The notes under the pieces were generated by a model. The model was not told the origin of the DNA and did no database searches. It worked only from the letters and a program-made list of their open reading frames with translations. A stretch of DNA of 56,501 bases, taken from the NCBI GenBank assembly GCA_001767435.1, contig MEKT01000025.1, forward strand, positions 1-56,501, written 5' to 3'. Every line of letters begins with the position of its first letter. Position 1 is the first letter of the stretch. The stretch is from Acidobacteria bacterium RIFCSPLOWO2_02_FULL_65_29. Its GTDB lineage: Bacteria; Acidobacteriota; Vicinamibacteria; Vicinamibacterales; CAVVIG01. This document shows, in pieces, positions 49,146 to 56,501 of the stretch. The position numbers and the translations under genes were made by a program.

Positions 49146-49550
49146 ATGACGGCACGCACGTGGTCCAGGACAGCGGTGACAATTCTGGTCGCGCTCGCCC
49201 TCGGGTGCACCGCGCAGCTCGGGCGACGCGAGGGGGCGCCTGCGGCGGCAGCGCCCGAGCGAGGCGGCCGCCTCTCAAGTATCGAACATCTGACGCCGCC
49301 GAGAGATTCGATCGGCGCCGTCCCGCCGCGCTTCGCGTGGACTCCTTTCGAAGGCGCCGACGCCTACGCGATCGGCATCTGGAGCGAGGTCGACGTGCTC
49401 TTGTGGCGAGCCGACGATGTGCGCGGCCCGTCGGTCGCGCCGCCCGTGGATCTGCGGCTCGAACCAGGCACGTACTTCTGGTCGGTCACGGCGTTACGCG
49501 AGAAGCAGGCCGTGGCCGAGTCCGGGCGCGCCGCGTTCATCGTCCGGTAG
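49146..49550 (+). CDS. Small lipoprotein with fibronectin-like fold
   Basis: A 134-residue protein. The signal peptide ends L-A-L-G-C (lipobox). The mature part has P-P-R-F-A-W-T-P-F-E-G-A-D-A-Y-A-I-G-I-W and P-G-T-Y-F-W-S-V-T-A-L, typical of fibronectin type III-like beta-sandwiches. No catalytic features. ATG 49146 is preferred over GTG 49137 because it lies closer to the lipobox-type signal peptide. Divergent from the kinase; function unknown. Confidence 0.7.
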   Translation: MTARTWSRTAVTILVALALGCTAQLGRREGAPAAAAPERGGRLSSIEHLTPPRDSIGAVPPRFAWTPFEGADAYAIGIWSEVDVLLWRADDVRGPSVAPPVDLRLEPGTYFWSVTALREKQAVAESGRAAFIVR

Positions 49551-49619
49551 ACGACGTTTCGCGCCCGAGCCCCGAGCTCTGAGCCCCGAATCCCAAGTCC
49601 CGTCCCGGGTCCCAGACGA

Positions 49620-52600
49620 TTACGGCATCGTGTCATCGACATTCGCCGGCTTGGTGTTCACGCTCGACGTTCGGCCTCCGTCGACCATGATCGTCACGTA
49701 GGGGAACTTCGCGGACGTCGACACCTGCACGGTTGCGATGTGCGACTGGTCTCCCGGATCCTTGCTCCACGTGCCGATGCCGCCAAACGACAGCGTGTCG
49801 TAGTCGCCCGGCGCGGCCGTGCGGGAATTGATGAACCCGGCCCAGAGCAGGCCCTGCATCCGGAAAGTCGCGTCTTTGGTGTGATTGACGTATTCGAACG
49901 ACGCCTGCCCATCTCCCGCCGGCAGGCGATAGCTGTACGAGAACTCGTCGCCGGTGGAGGCGACGACGCCTTTGGCGCTGCCCGCCCTCGCGAGGCGTGG
50001 CGCGTCCGATATCGACATGGCCTGCCACCGGAGAAACGGATCGAGCGCCGAGTCCGGACCGATGAGGATGTAGTTCGTGAGGTCGGTCGCGGGAAACTTG
50101 AAGCCTTCCGGAAACGGAATGTGGAGCTTCCCGTGGTAGCGAAAGACCATCTGACCGTTCACGCCTTTCTCGAATGACGCGGGACCCCGAAACGCGAAGG
50201 TCGCTTTGGGCGTCCGCGTCTCGATCCGCACCATGGCCAGCAGCCAGTTGGTGGTGATGAGACCTCGGCGAAGCAGCGGACCCGGCACCTTGCCGGTCTT
50301 GACGTCGACCACCCCGAGCGAAATGTCCAGCGGGTCGTCCAGGTACGTCACGCTGTCCATGACGTAGGTCGACTTCGGGAACCGGAGCATTTCGTTATGG
50401 CCCATCAGCCCGTCGGGGATGCGGTGCTTGAATGCGTCCGCGAACGACGACTGCTGGAGCGTGCGCAGCAACCCGCCGGGCGGCATCGCCTGAATGGCAA
50501 TCGGGACCGAATCGCCGAAACGCTCGCCGAACTGCACTTGAAAGCGCCCGACCAGATGCGATCGGCCCTTGGTGTGACCGCCGAGCTCTGGGGCGTTCAG
50601 CGAAAAATCGTCGCCGAACGAATTGTTGTGAACCGATGTGGTGAATTCACGAATGGCGTTGGTCGGGAACTCGGGCACCAACACGCCGGCGTCGGCCGCC
50701 TCCGGCGCCTTGGTGCTGATGCGAATGTGCGGATGAAGCGCGGTGCCGTCCGCCGGGATGCTGGCGAAGCTGCCTGATGGCCCGGTAAACGGCAGCGGGA
50801 ACCGGATCGGCACGTTGAGGACGCTCAGCGGGATGAAGGTCGTCGCGTAGCAGGTGTAGTCCAGCTTGCCGTCGGGCCGCTGTTCGAACTTCGCCCAGGT
50901 CGATCCGTACTCGCCCGGGAACTTGAGCGGATCCCTGGGCAGCGCGGGGTTGACGGCGGCGAGCGAGAGAATGGCGGAATTCAGGAAGAAGAACTTGTAC
51001 TGGAGGTTGGTGACCTCGCCCGTCACGAGGTTCAGATCGCCGGAGGAACGCTCCGCCGCCGAATCCATCACGCGATGCTCGATGGCCGGCAGCTTGAAGA
51101 ACTGCGGCGCCGACAGCCGCGAATCGTCTCCAGCGAGTCCGTTGCCGTGCGTCACCTCGAAGTGGCTGACGTCGTTCACGGGCGGAGAGAACGTGATCCG
51201 GACCGAGCCGCCGAGATGGGTGTCGAGCATCGCGAGCCCGCCGAACAGCAGCTGGCCCGTCAAGCCGTACTCGACTTCCGCCTTGTCGGTCGTGTGGACC
51301 GCGCGAAGCGCGTCGCCATAGTAGCTGGCCGCCTTGTTCAGCGGAAGCTCCTGCTCGAGGTCTGGCGGAAGCTTCAGCGTCCAGCGTTCCGGGGTCGACC
51401 CGCTGCTCGGCGGCGTGGCGGGCCGCTTGCGGAAAATGGCGCCGACCACCATGTTGACCAGGAAGCCGGCCATCGTGGACCAGACCTTGAGCGTGGCGAA
51501 GGCGGACGCGACGTAGCCGGCCAGCGTGCGGTACTCAGGCCCTTCGGCGCCTTGATACATCGCCACGGCGTCGCTCTGGATCGTCGTGCCGACGTCGATC
51601 GGCTCGAAGGCGGTGTCGTAGGTCCGGTTGATGAGATCGAGGAGCTCGTTGGCGATGAGCGCCTGGCCGGTCTTGCCGGGCGAGTATCCGTTGAGCGAAT
51701 AGAAGCCGCCCAGGAAATCCGCGGTGAGCGTTCGAGAGCCCACGGCGATGCCCTCTTTGCCGACCCGCCGGAAGAGACCGCCCAGGTCGTACACGATCGC
51801 CCCGTGCTCCACCGCGACGGAGGTCAGCGCGGCATTGAGCGACTGCACACGGCTGCTGATCTCGGCTGCGGCCGTCGCGCGGAGAACCGAGCCCGCAGGA
51901 AGCGGTCCCGACCGCCCGCTCATGAGCTGGTAGCCGATTTCCGTGAGGCCGTTGACCGTCACTCGGGCTCCGCTCGCCAGGCCGTACTCGCGGCCGAGCA
52001 CCTTGGGCGGAAGCTTGACCACACGCGCGGCCGCCGCGGCGGACGAGAAGTGCGCGGTGTCCATCGGATCGGGGATGGTCATCGCGACGACCTCGCACCC
52101 GGCGTCCCGAAGCGCCTTGACGATTCGGGCGTAGTTGGCGCGAAATGCCGCCGCGTCGGGAATCGACCCGGCGCTGCCGCTGATGGCCGCCTCGAGGACC
52201 TCGGCATAGCCCAGCTCGACGATCGCGAATGTCGGCTTTCGTTCGAGCGCGTACTCGAGCGCGGTCGGCAGGGAGGCATCGCCGCGGAGGAGGCCCGGCA
52301 TGCCCAGAATGAAGTTGATGGCGGTCTGCTGGGCGTCGCCCGAGTGGATGAGTGGAGGCACCGGGCGCCGTGCGACGGCGTCGGCGACCGTCAGGCCCGG
52401 CACCGAAAGGTTCGAGATCGGCGCCGAGGGCGGAAAGTCCTCGAGCACGGTCGTCTGATGATCGAACGGAATCCGGACAGGCAGCCGGGGAAAGCCATGA
52501 GCGTCGCCGAGTCCAGGCGCCTGAACGAGCGGCTGCCGGAACTCGACCTTCATCTGCCGCGCCATCTGCGCGGGGAAGCTTTCGCGCTGGTCGCCTTCCG

Positions 52601-52679
52601 ACACACTGAAGTTGGTCATCCCGGCCCCGAGGCTTTCGCCCAGCACCAGAAAGCTCGTGGCATCCAGCATCTTCGTCAT
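49620..52679 (-). CDS. Large GDSL/SGNH-like protein with beta-rich C-terminal region
   Basis: A 1019-residue protein. The first about 370 residues resemble an SGNH/GDSL hydrolase: V-L-G-E-S-L-G-A-G at residues 11-19 (G-D-S-L-like block with Ser), V-E-L-G-Y-A-E-V as block III and a final Y-S-L-N-G-Y-S-P-G-K-T-G where the catalytic D-x-x-H would be; the histidine is absent. Residues about 430-1019 are beta-rich with no recognised domain (S-F-G-D-D-F-S-L-N-A-P and W-S-K-D-P-G-D-Q-S-H). No signal peptide is visible. AGGAAAA precedes ATG 52679. It follows the lactate permease gene by 117 bp on the same strand. Hydrolase activity is doubtful. Confidence 0.7.
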   Translation of the reverse strand: MTKMLDATSFLVLGESLGAGMTNFSVSEGDQRESFPAQMARQMKVEFRQPLVQAPGLGDAHGFPRLPVRIPFDHQTTVLEDFPPSAPISNLSVPGLTVADAVARRPVPPLIHSGDAQQTAINFILGMPGLLRGDASLPTALEYALERKPTFAIVELGYAEVLEAAISGSAGSIPDAAAFRANYARIVKALRDAGCEVVAMTIPDPMDTAHFSSAAAAARVVKLPPKVLGREYGLASGARVTVNGLTEIGYQLMSGRSGPLPAGSVLRATAAAEISSRVQSLNAALTSVAVEHGAIVYDLGGLFRRVGKEGIAVGSRTLTADFLGGFYSLNGYSPGKTGQALIANELLDLINRTYDTAFEPIDVGTTIQSDAVAMYQGAEGPEYRTLAGYVASAFATLKVWSTMAGFLVNMVVGAIFRKRPATPPSSGSTPERWTLKLPPDLEQELPLNKAASYYGDALRAVHTTDKAEVEYGLTGQLLFGGLAMLDTHLGGSVRITFSPPVNDVSHFEVTHGNGLAGDDSRLSAPQFFKLPAIEHRVMDSAAERSSGDLNLVTGEVTNLQYKFFFLNSAILSLAAVNPALPRDPLKFPGEYGSTWAKFEQRPDGKLDYTCYATTFIPLSVLNVPIRFPLPFTGPSGSFASIPADGTALHPHIRISTKAPEAADAGVLVPEFPTNAIREFTTSVHNNSFGDDFSLNAPELGGHTKGRSHLVGRFQVQFGERFGDSVPIAIQAMPPGGLLRTLQQSSFADAFKHRIPDGLMGHNEMLRFPKSTYVMDSVTYLDDPLDISLGVVDVKTGKVPGPLLRRGLITTNWLLAMVRIETRTPKATFAFRGPASFEKGVNGQMVFRYHGKLHIPFPEGFKFPATDLTNYILIGPDSALDPFLRWQAMSISDAPRLARAGSAKGVVASTGDEFSYSYRLPAGDGQASFEYVNHTKDATFRMQGLLWAGFINSRTAAPGDYDTLSFGGIGTWSKDPGDQSHIATVQVSTSAKFPYVTIMVDGGRTSSVNTKPANVDDTMP

Positions 52680-52796
52680 GCGGTTTTCCTGTGCGTGCCT
52701 CTGAGCGTGGGCGTCGACCACGCGGTGAACGACTGGAACGGCGGTGCGATCCATGCGCTTGATCTCCGGGGCGCGCTCGCGCGCGATTCCAAACCT

Positions 52797-54482
52797 TTAT
52801 TTCGGCGGCACCACTGGCACCCAGCCGGGGACGACGTACGCGTAGAGCATCGAGATGATGCCCATCACGACCATCAGAATCACGCTGTGCTTGATCGTGA
52901 ACCGGAACAGCCGGCTTTCATCGGCCGAGGTCATCCCGGTGGCGGCCACGGCGACCGCAATGCTCTGGAGGGAGATCATCTTCCCCATGACGCCGGCCGC
53001 GGAGTTCACCGACGCGGTGAGAATGGGATTGAGTCCGAGTGCGTTCGCCGTCACGACCTGCAGGTTGCCGAAGAGCGCGTTGGCCGAGGTGTCGCTGCCT
53101 GTCAGGAATACGCCCAGCCAGCCGATGACGGCGCTGAAGAACGGGAAGGCGGCGCCGCTCGCCGCGAGCGCCAGGCCGAGCGTGGACGTCATGCCCGAAT
53201 AGTTCATCACGTAGGCCAGGCCCAGCATCGACGCGATCGTGGCCATCGCGAGCGACAGCTGCTTGAAGGTGGCCTTGTAGATGCCCACGAACTGCTTGGG
53301 CCTCACGCCGAGCAGCAGGCCCGCGGCAATCGTCGCCAGGAAGCACGACGTGCCCGACGCGCTCAGCCAGTTGAGCGTGAACACGGCCCCATATGGAGCG
53401 GGCGCCGTCGTGACCGGCGGGATTCGCGTAATCAGGTTGTGCAGGCCCGGCACGTTCAGCCCGTTCAGCACGTTGGCGTTCGTGGGCAGGAATGCGGGGA
53501 GCAAACCGTTGGTCCAGCGGTCGATCGCCGCCTTGGTCGACGGCTCCCCCCACGCGAGGACGAACACGACGAGCAGCGCGTACGGGAGCCACGCCATGAC
53601 GAGCTCCTGCCCGGAGTGCTTTTTCATCGCCGTGGTCGCGGCGTGTTCGCCGTCGAGCCGCATGATTGTTTTCGGCTTCCACAGCTTCATCACCGCCACC
53701 ATCACGATGATGCACGTCAGCGAGCTCAGGATGTCGGTCAGCTCGGGCCCGAGGGTGTTCGACACGAAGAACTGCATCCCGGCAAAGGAGATACCGCACG
53801 CGAGAATGGCCGGCAGGACCTCGAGCGCGCGCGCCGGGCCCGCCATGACCACGATCAGGTAGCCGGGAATAATCACCGACACCATCGCGCACAGGCGTCC
53901 CACCATGGCGCTCAGCTGCATCACGGGCAGACCCGTCACACCCGCGAGCGTGGTCACCGGAATGCCGATCGATCCGAACGCGACGGGCGCGGTGTTGGCG
54001 AGGAGGCAGATGCCCGCCGCGTAGAACGGATTGAAGCCGAGCCCGGCCAGCATCGCGCCCGACACGGCCACCGGCGCGCCGAAGCCCGCGGCGCCCTCGA
54101 TGAACGCGCCGAACGAGAACGCGATGAAGATGGCCTGCAGGCGCCGATCGTCGGTCAGGCTGCCGACCGAGTCCTTGATGATCTCGAACTTGCCGGTGTC
54201 CACCGCGAGACGGTAGAGCATGATCGACGAGAAGACGATCCAGGCGATGGGGAACAGCCCGAAGGCCGCGCCGTACACGGCCGAGATCACGGCGAGCTGC
54301 ACCGGCATGCCGTAGACGGTCAGCGACACGACGAGCGCCGAGCCGAGCGCCGCGAGGGCCGACTGCCAGGCTGGCTTGCGCCACACGCCCAGCATGAGGA
54401 ACAGCACGACAAGGGGAATGGCGGCCACGGGGGCCGAGAGGCCCAGGCTGCCGCCGACGGGCTCGTAGTTGTGCTGCCACAT
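52797..54482 (-). CDS. lldP: L-lactate permease (LctP family)
   Basis: A 561-residue membrane protein with twelve or more helices. It opens with M-W-Q-H-N-Y-E-P, a hallmark of LldP/GlcA permeases, and contains G-A-F-I-E-G-A-A-G-F-G-A-P-V-A-V and F-L-T-G-S-D-T-S-A-N-A-L-F-G-N-L-Q, both strongly conserved in this family. It imports lactate or glycolate with protons. A 17-bp imperfect hairpin lies in its leader, and the selenoprotein gene is located 274 bp upstream on the same strand. Confidence 0.96.
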   Translation of the reverse strand: MWQHNYEPVGGSLGLSAPVAAIPLVVLFLMLGVWRKPAWQSALAALGSALVVSLTVYGMPVQLAVISAVYGAAFGLFPIAWIVFSSIMLYRLAVDTGKFEIIKDSVGSLTDDRRLQAIFIAFSFGAFIEGAAGFGAPVAVSGAMLAGLGFNPFYAAGICLLANTAPVAFGSIGIPVTTLAGVTGLPVMQLSAMVGRLCAMVSVIIPGYLIVVMAGPARALEVLPAILACGISFAGMQFFVSNTLGPELTDILSSLTCIIVMVAVMKLWKPKTIMRLDGEHAATTAMKKHSGQELVMAWLPYALLVVFVLAWGEPSTKAAIDRWTNGLLPAFLPTNANVLNGLNVPGLHNLITRIPPVTTAPAPYGAVFTLNWLSASGTSCFLATIAAGLLLGVRPKQFVGIYKATFKQLSLAMATIASMLGLAYVMNYSGMTSTLGLALAASGAAFPFFSAVIGWLGVFLTGSDTSANALFGNLQVVTANALGLNPILTASVNSAAGVMGKMISLQSIAVAVAATGMTSADESRLFRFTIKHSVILMVVMGIISMLYAYVVPGWVPVVPPK

Positions 54483-54503
54483 GTGTGCGTCAGCTCCTTG
54501 GAC

Positions 54504-54571
54504 GGTAGCGAAGCTTCGCCTTTAACCGCCGAGTAACGGGCCCGTGGATGGACCGGCGAATCTTCGCTACC
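54504..54571 (-). promoter_or_regulatory. Hairpin in the lldP leader
   Basis: GGTAGCGAAGCTTCGCC (54504-54520) pairs with GGCGAATCTTCGCTACC (54555-54571), 16 of 17 bases, around a 34-nt loop. It starts 21 bp before the lldP ATG and could be an operator or an RNA switch element. Confidence 0.55.
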
Positions 54572-54756
54572 AGGCGAATTTCAACAGACCCGGCAAGTTA
54601 TACCCGAACCAGGCCTGTTGGACCCAGTGGTTTCGTGGATCTCGACGAATCTCGATCTGGATCGGGAGGTCGGTCCTGGAGGGTCCGCGGGACCTTCATC
54701 GTGGACGCGACGCGTTGAACGGACGTCTGGCGGTTCAGCAAGCGCGGACGCGTGGG

Positions 54757-54990
54757 TCAACGGCGCACGAGGGCCCGCCGCACGGCGGCCAGCACGTCCT
54801 GGTCGGTCGGGAAGAGGTCCCCGGTCTTCTCGGCGACCCGCTCGTCGCCCACCCACACGGAGAACTCCCCTCGCGCGCCTTCCACGAGCGCCGTGTGGGC
54901 GCCAGTCTCAGACTTGATCAACGCCGCCGCACGGGCAGCGCGAGGCTGGTAGTTTCACACTTTGCAGTAGCGAATGCGAATCGTTGGCAT
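54757..54990 (-). CDS. SelW/Rdx-family selenoprotein with in-frame UGA (CxxU)
   Basis: Reading from ATG 54990 gives 77 residues if the UGA at 54955-54957 is read as selenocysteine: R-Y-C9-K-V-U12-N-Y, then P-R-A-A-R-A-A-A-L-I, L-V-E-G-A-R-G-E-F-S-V-W-V and L-F-P-T-D-Q-D-V-L-A-A-V-R, ending at TGA 54757. This is the SelT/SelW/SelH (Rdx) thioredoxin-like fold with the family's C-x-x-U redox site in the right place after the first strand. AAGGA precedes the ATG by about 9 bp. Conserved sequence continues in the same frame after the UGA, which a dead gene would not need. A stem-loop follows the UGA at the proper distance. Standard gene finding misses it. Confidence 0.85.
54921..54943 (-). promoter_or_regulatory. 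Probable bacterial SECIS stem-loop
   Basis: On the minus strand GCGCTGCC-CGTGC-GGCGGCGT forms an 8-bp stem with a 5-nt loop containing GU. The loop begins about 22 nt after the UGA, within the 16-37 nt window known for bacterial SECIS elements. Confidence 0.6.
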
Positions 54991-55091
54991 CAGCGATCCT
55001 TTCTGGCACCGCGATACTAGCCGATGTCGCTGCGAATGAAGCAAGTGTGAATTCCATTGTTTGCTGGCGGAGCCGGCCTACTAGGAGACTA

Positions 55092-55128
55092 CTAGGAGCG
55101 TGTTCACATTTCTCGGACACGCTCCTAG
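55092..55128. repeat. Perfect 12-bp inverted repeat at the end of the DUF1111 gene
   Basis: CTAGGAGCGTGT (55092-55103) and ACACGCTCCTAG (55117-55128) with a 13-nt loop overlap the stop codon of the di-haem gene. A short direct repeat CTACTAGGAG follows. There is no U-run; it may still stop transcription or be a dispersed repeat. Confidence 0.6.
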
Positions 55129-56330
55129 AGGGACCGAAGGAAGGCGAGCAGGGCGGCGGCGTCCGAGGGCGTCAGCGCGGCGAACCCTTGTCTGGCGAGA
55201 TCCGCTTCGTTTCGATGCGCGCGGATGGCATCCTGAACATCCGCCGCCCGGCCATCGTGCAGAAGGGGACGCCTGAAGCGCAGCCCCCACAGGGCGGGCG
55301 TCCGGATCTCCTCGGGCTCGGCCGACTCCTGCCGGATCCCGTCGCCGGTGCCGACGTCGTGCAGAAGCAGATCGGAGAACAGCGGCACCGGTTTCCTGTT
55401 GAACGCCGGATGCGAGCTCGGTCCGGTGGTCAGCGACGGCACGTGACACGCGGCGCACCCGATGGCGGCGAATACGCGCTCGCCGCTTCTGACGGTCTCG
55501 TCGATGGCCGCGCGGCCCACGGGGGCGAGAAATTTCATGAACGCCTCGAAGTTGTCGATCCCACGTTTGCCCGTGAGCGGATCGCGTGCGTCTTCAGGAT
55601 CGGGCCGAGGATCGCAGAGCCGCATCTGGGGCGGCGTGACGCCCACGGCCGACTCCTGCGGGAACAGATCGTTGGTGATGCCCATCTCGTTGCGATACGC
55701 GTCGGCGCCGAACGTCAAGAGCGTCGCCTGCTGCGACTTCCACCCAAAGCGGCCGACGCGGCGTGCGCCGGTCCCAACGTCGGTGACGATCGCGGCGCGG
55801 CCGCTCACGCCGTCGCGGCTCAGATCCAACGGATCCTCGAGCGCCAGCAGCGTCTCGTCGGCAATGGCCTCGACCAGGCCGGCGCCAAACAGGGGAATCG
55901 GGGCGCGGCGTGCGACGATGTTGGTGTCGGGCGGCATGACGGCCTGGCACGTGTGATTCGGCGTCGAGAACATGTGCACGAGCGTGTCGCCCGCGGCGTT
56001 CAGCCCGCGCACCGTGTTCGACTGGTCGCGAATCGCGGCGCGCGTTTCGAGCATCACGCCGCCGCCGCCGATCGCCGGCAGATCGTGACACACGGCGCAG
56101 CTCGTGCCGTTGAACGCGGGCCCGAGGCCGTCTTCCGACGTTTCCACTTCGGTGAAGTCGTCCAGCCCCAGGCGAAACTCCGAGAACTCGACCGCCGAGA
56201 TGCCCGGCAGCGGGTCGCCAGGCTGAAGCGTCCGCTCCTGGCCCCGGACGGCAATCGCCCCGAGCCACACGCCGAGCCCGAATGCCGCGGCGCCGGCGGC
56301 CGTCGCCGCGGATCGTCGCGACGCGCTCAT
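55125..56330 (-). CDS. DUF1111 di-haem oxidoreductase-like cytochrome c
   Basis: A 401-residue exported protein. The Tat/Sec-like signal region (about 1-28) precedes two c-type haem motifs, S-C-A-V-C-H (about 78-83) and G-C-A-A-C-H (about 310-315), spaced as in the DUF1111/DHOR family. Conserved segments include G-L-G-P-A-F-N-G-T-S-C, F-G-A-G-L-V-E-A-I and L-L-H-D-G-R-A. The family is related to cytochrome c peroxidases and MauG. The ATG at 56330 overlaps the upstream cupredoxin gene stop by 4 bp, so both act together. Confidence 0.9.
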   Translation of the reverse strand: MSASRRSAATAAGAAAFGLGVWLGAIAVRGQERTLQPGDPLPGISAVEFSEFRLGLDDFTEVETSEDGLGPAFNGTSCAVCHDLPAIGGGGVMLETRAAIRDQSNTVRGLNAAGDTLVHMFSTPNHTCQAVMPPDTNIVARRAPIPLFGAGLVEAIADETLLALEDPLDLSRDGVSGRAAIVTDVGTGARRVGRFGWKSQQATLLTFGADAYRNEMGITNDLFPQESAVGVTPPQMRLCDPRPDPEDARDPLTGKRGIDNFEAFMKFLAPVGRAAIDETVRSGERVFAAIGCAACHVPSLTTGPSSHPAFNRKPVPLFSDLLLHDVGTGDGIRQESAEPEEIRTPALWGLRFRRPLLHDGRAADVQDAIRAHRNEADLARQGFAALTPSDAAALLAFLRSL

Positions 56331-56501
56331 CGGCGCCCATCCGTCGGACGGCCCGCTGCGGCAACCGTGATCACACCGCGCATGAAGTCGTGGCCCGCGC
56401 CGCACATCCGATCGCACGCGAACTCGTAACGGCCGGATCGTTCGAGTCGCACCCGCACGCTGACTTCGCCCTGGCCGCGCTTGGGCACGGCGGCTCTGAT
56501 G
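56327..56501 (-). CDS. C-terminal end of a CuA-type cupredoxin protein (partial)
   Basis: The last 57 or so residues of a protein that continues beyond the window. It contains F-A-C-D-R-M-C-G-A-G-H-D-F-M, the C-x3-C-x3-H-x2-M copper motif of cytochrome oxidase subunit II-like cupredoxins. It is translationally coupled (ATGA) to the di-haem protein, which suggests an electron-transfer pair in the periplasm. Confidence 0.75.
   Translation of the reverse strand, partial: IRAAVPKRGQGEVSVRVRLERSGRYEFACDRMCGAGHDFMRGVITVAAAGRPTDGRR

Noticed and set aside
51075-54536. Plus-strand open frame of about 1150 codons
   Set aside because: It is antisense to the GDSL-like and lactate permease genes, rich in Arg/Ala/His as expected of a shadow frame, with no domain signature.

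Overview
The window is GC-rich DNA (AT-rich only at short regulatory islands) that looks like an Acidobacteriota chromosome, most likely Vicinamibacteria or a relative. The main clue is a PadR regulator overlapping a 934-residue ADOP-type (acidobacterial duplicated orphan permease) ABC permease. Supporting clues are the PQQ dehydrogenase with fused cytochrome, beta-propeller lipoproteins, a Ser/Thr kinase with TPRs, many VapBC-type modules and dispersed palindromic repeats. No phylogenetic marker such as rRNA is present, so this placement is inference.

Layout. 1-6 kb: end of a solute symporter, an MFS carrier, an 8-bp tandem repeat, a TlpA-like lipoprotein, a CHRD protein translationally coupled to a cytochrome/PQQ dehydrogenase, and a prepilin with a sigma-54 promoter and PilR-like upstream sites. 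6-12.2 kb: glutamate synthase (gltB-gltD). 12.4-18.5 kb: a kinase remnant, Uma2 nuclease, PadR/ADOP pair, VapBC, TadA, a second PIN/RHH pair and a PQQ-dehydrogenase remnant. 18.9-37.9 kb: a segment bounded on the left by an intact tRNA-Ser(CGA) and on the right by a copy of that tRNA's 3' end, which is the signature of an integrated element, though no integrase was seen. It carries a MerR-controlled metal-binding/exported-methyltransferase cassette, a TonB-TPR protein, a beta-propeller protein, a nucleotidyltransferase pair, a four-gene operon with a Tes/MJ0619-like radical SAM enzyme, two ECF sigma/anti-sigma modules, a GDCCVxC protein, thiol-disulfide proteins and several decayed genes.

38-46.7 kb: membrane proteins, gene fragments meeting at palindromic repeats, a frameshifted nucleotidyltransferase, a ThuA protein, two AAA-type ATPases, a Phd/PIN module apparently inserted at the end of the first ATPase, a limonene-epoxide-hydrolase-like protein and a mercury-type MerR with a canonical mer operator but no merTPA. 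46.7-56.5 kb: a TPR Ser/Thr kinase and divergent lipoprotein, a 1019-residue GDSL-like protein, lactate permease, a small SelW/Rdx-family selenoprotein with an in-frame UGA, a DUF1111 di-haem protein and the end of a CuA-type cupredoxin.

Common themes are thiol, metal and quinone redox chemistry, autoregulated toxin-antitoxin operators, apparently leaderless transcripts (start codon about 7 nt after the -10 box) and heavy gene decay around small palindromes. The best candidates for something new are the selenoprotein, the MerR/exported-methyltransferase cassette, the radical SAM operon and the tRNA-Ser-bounded segment.
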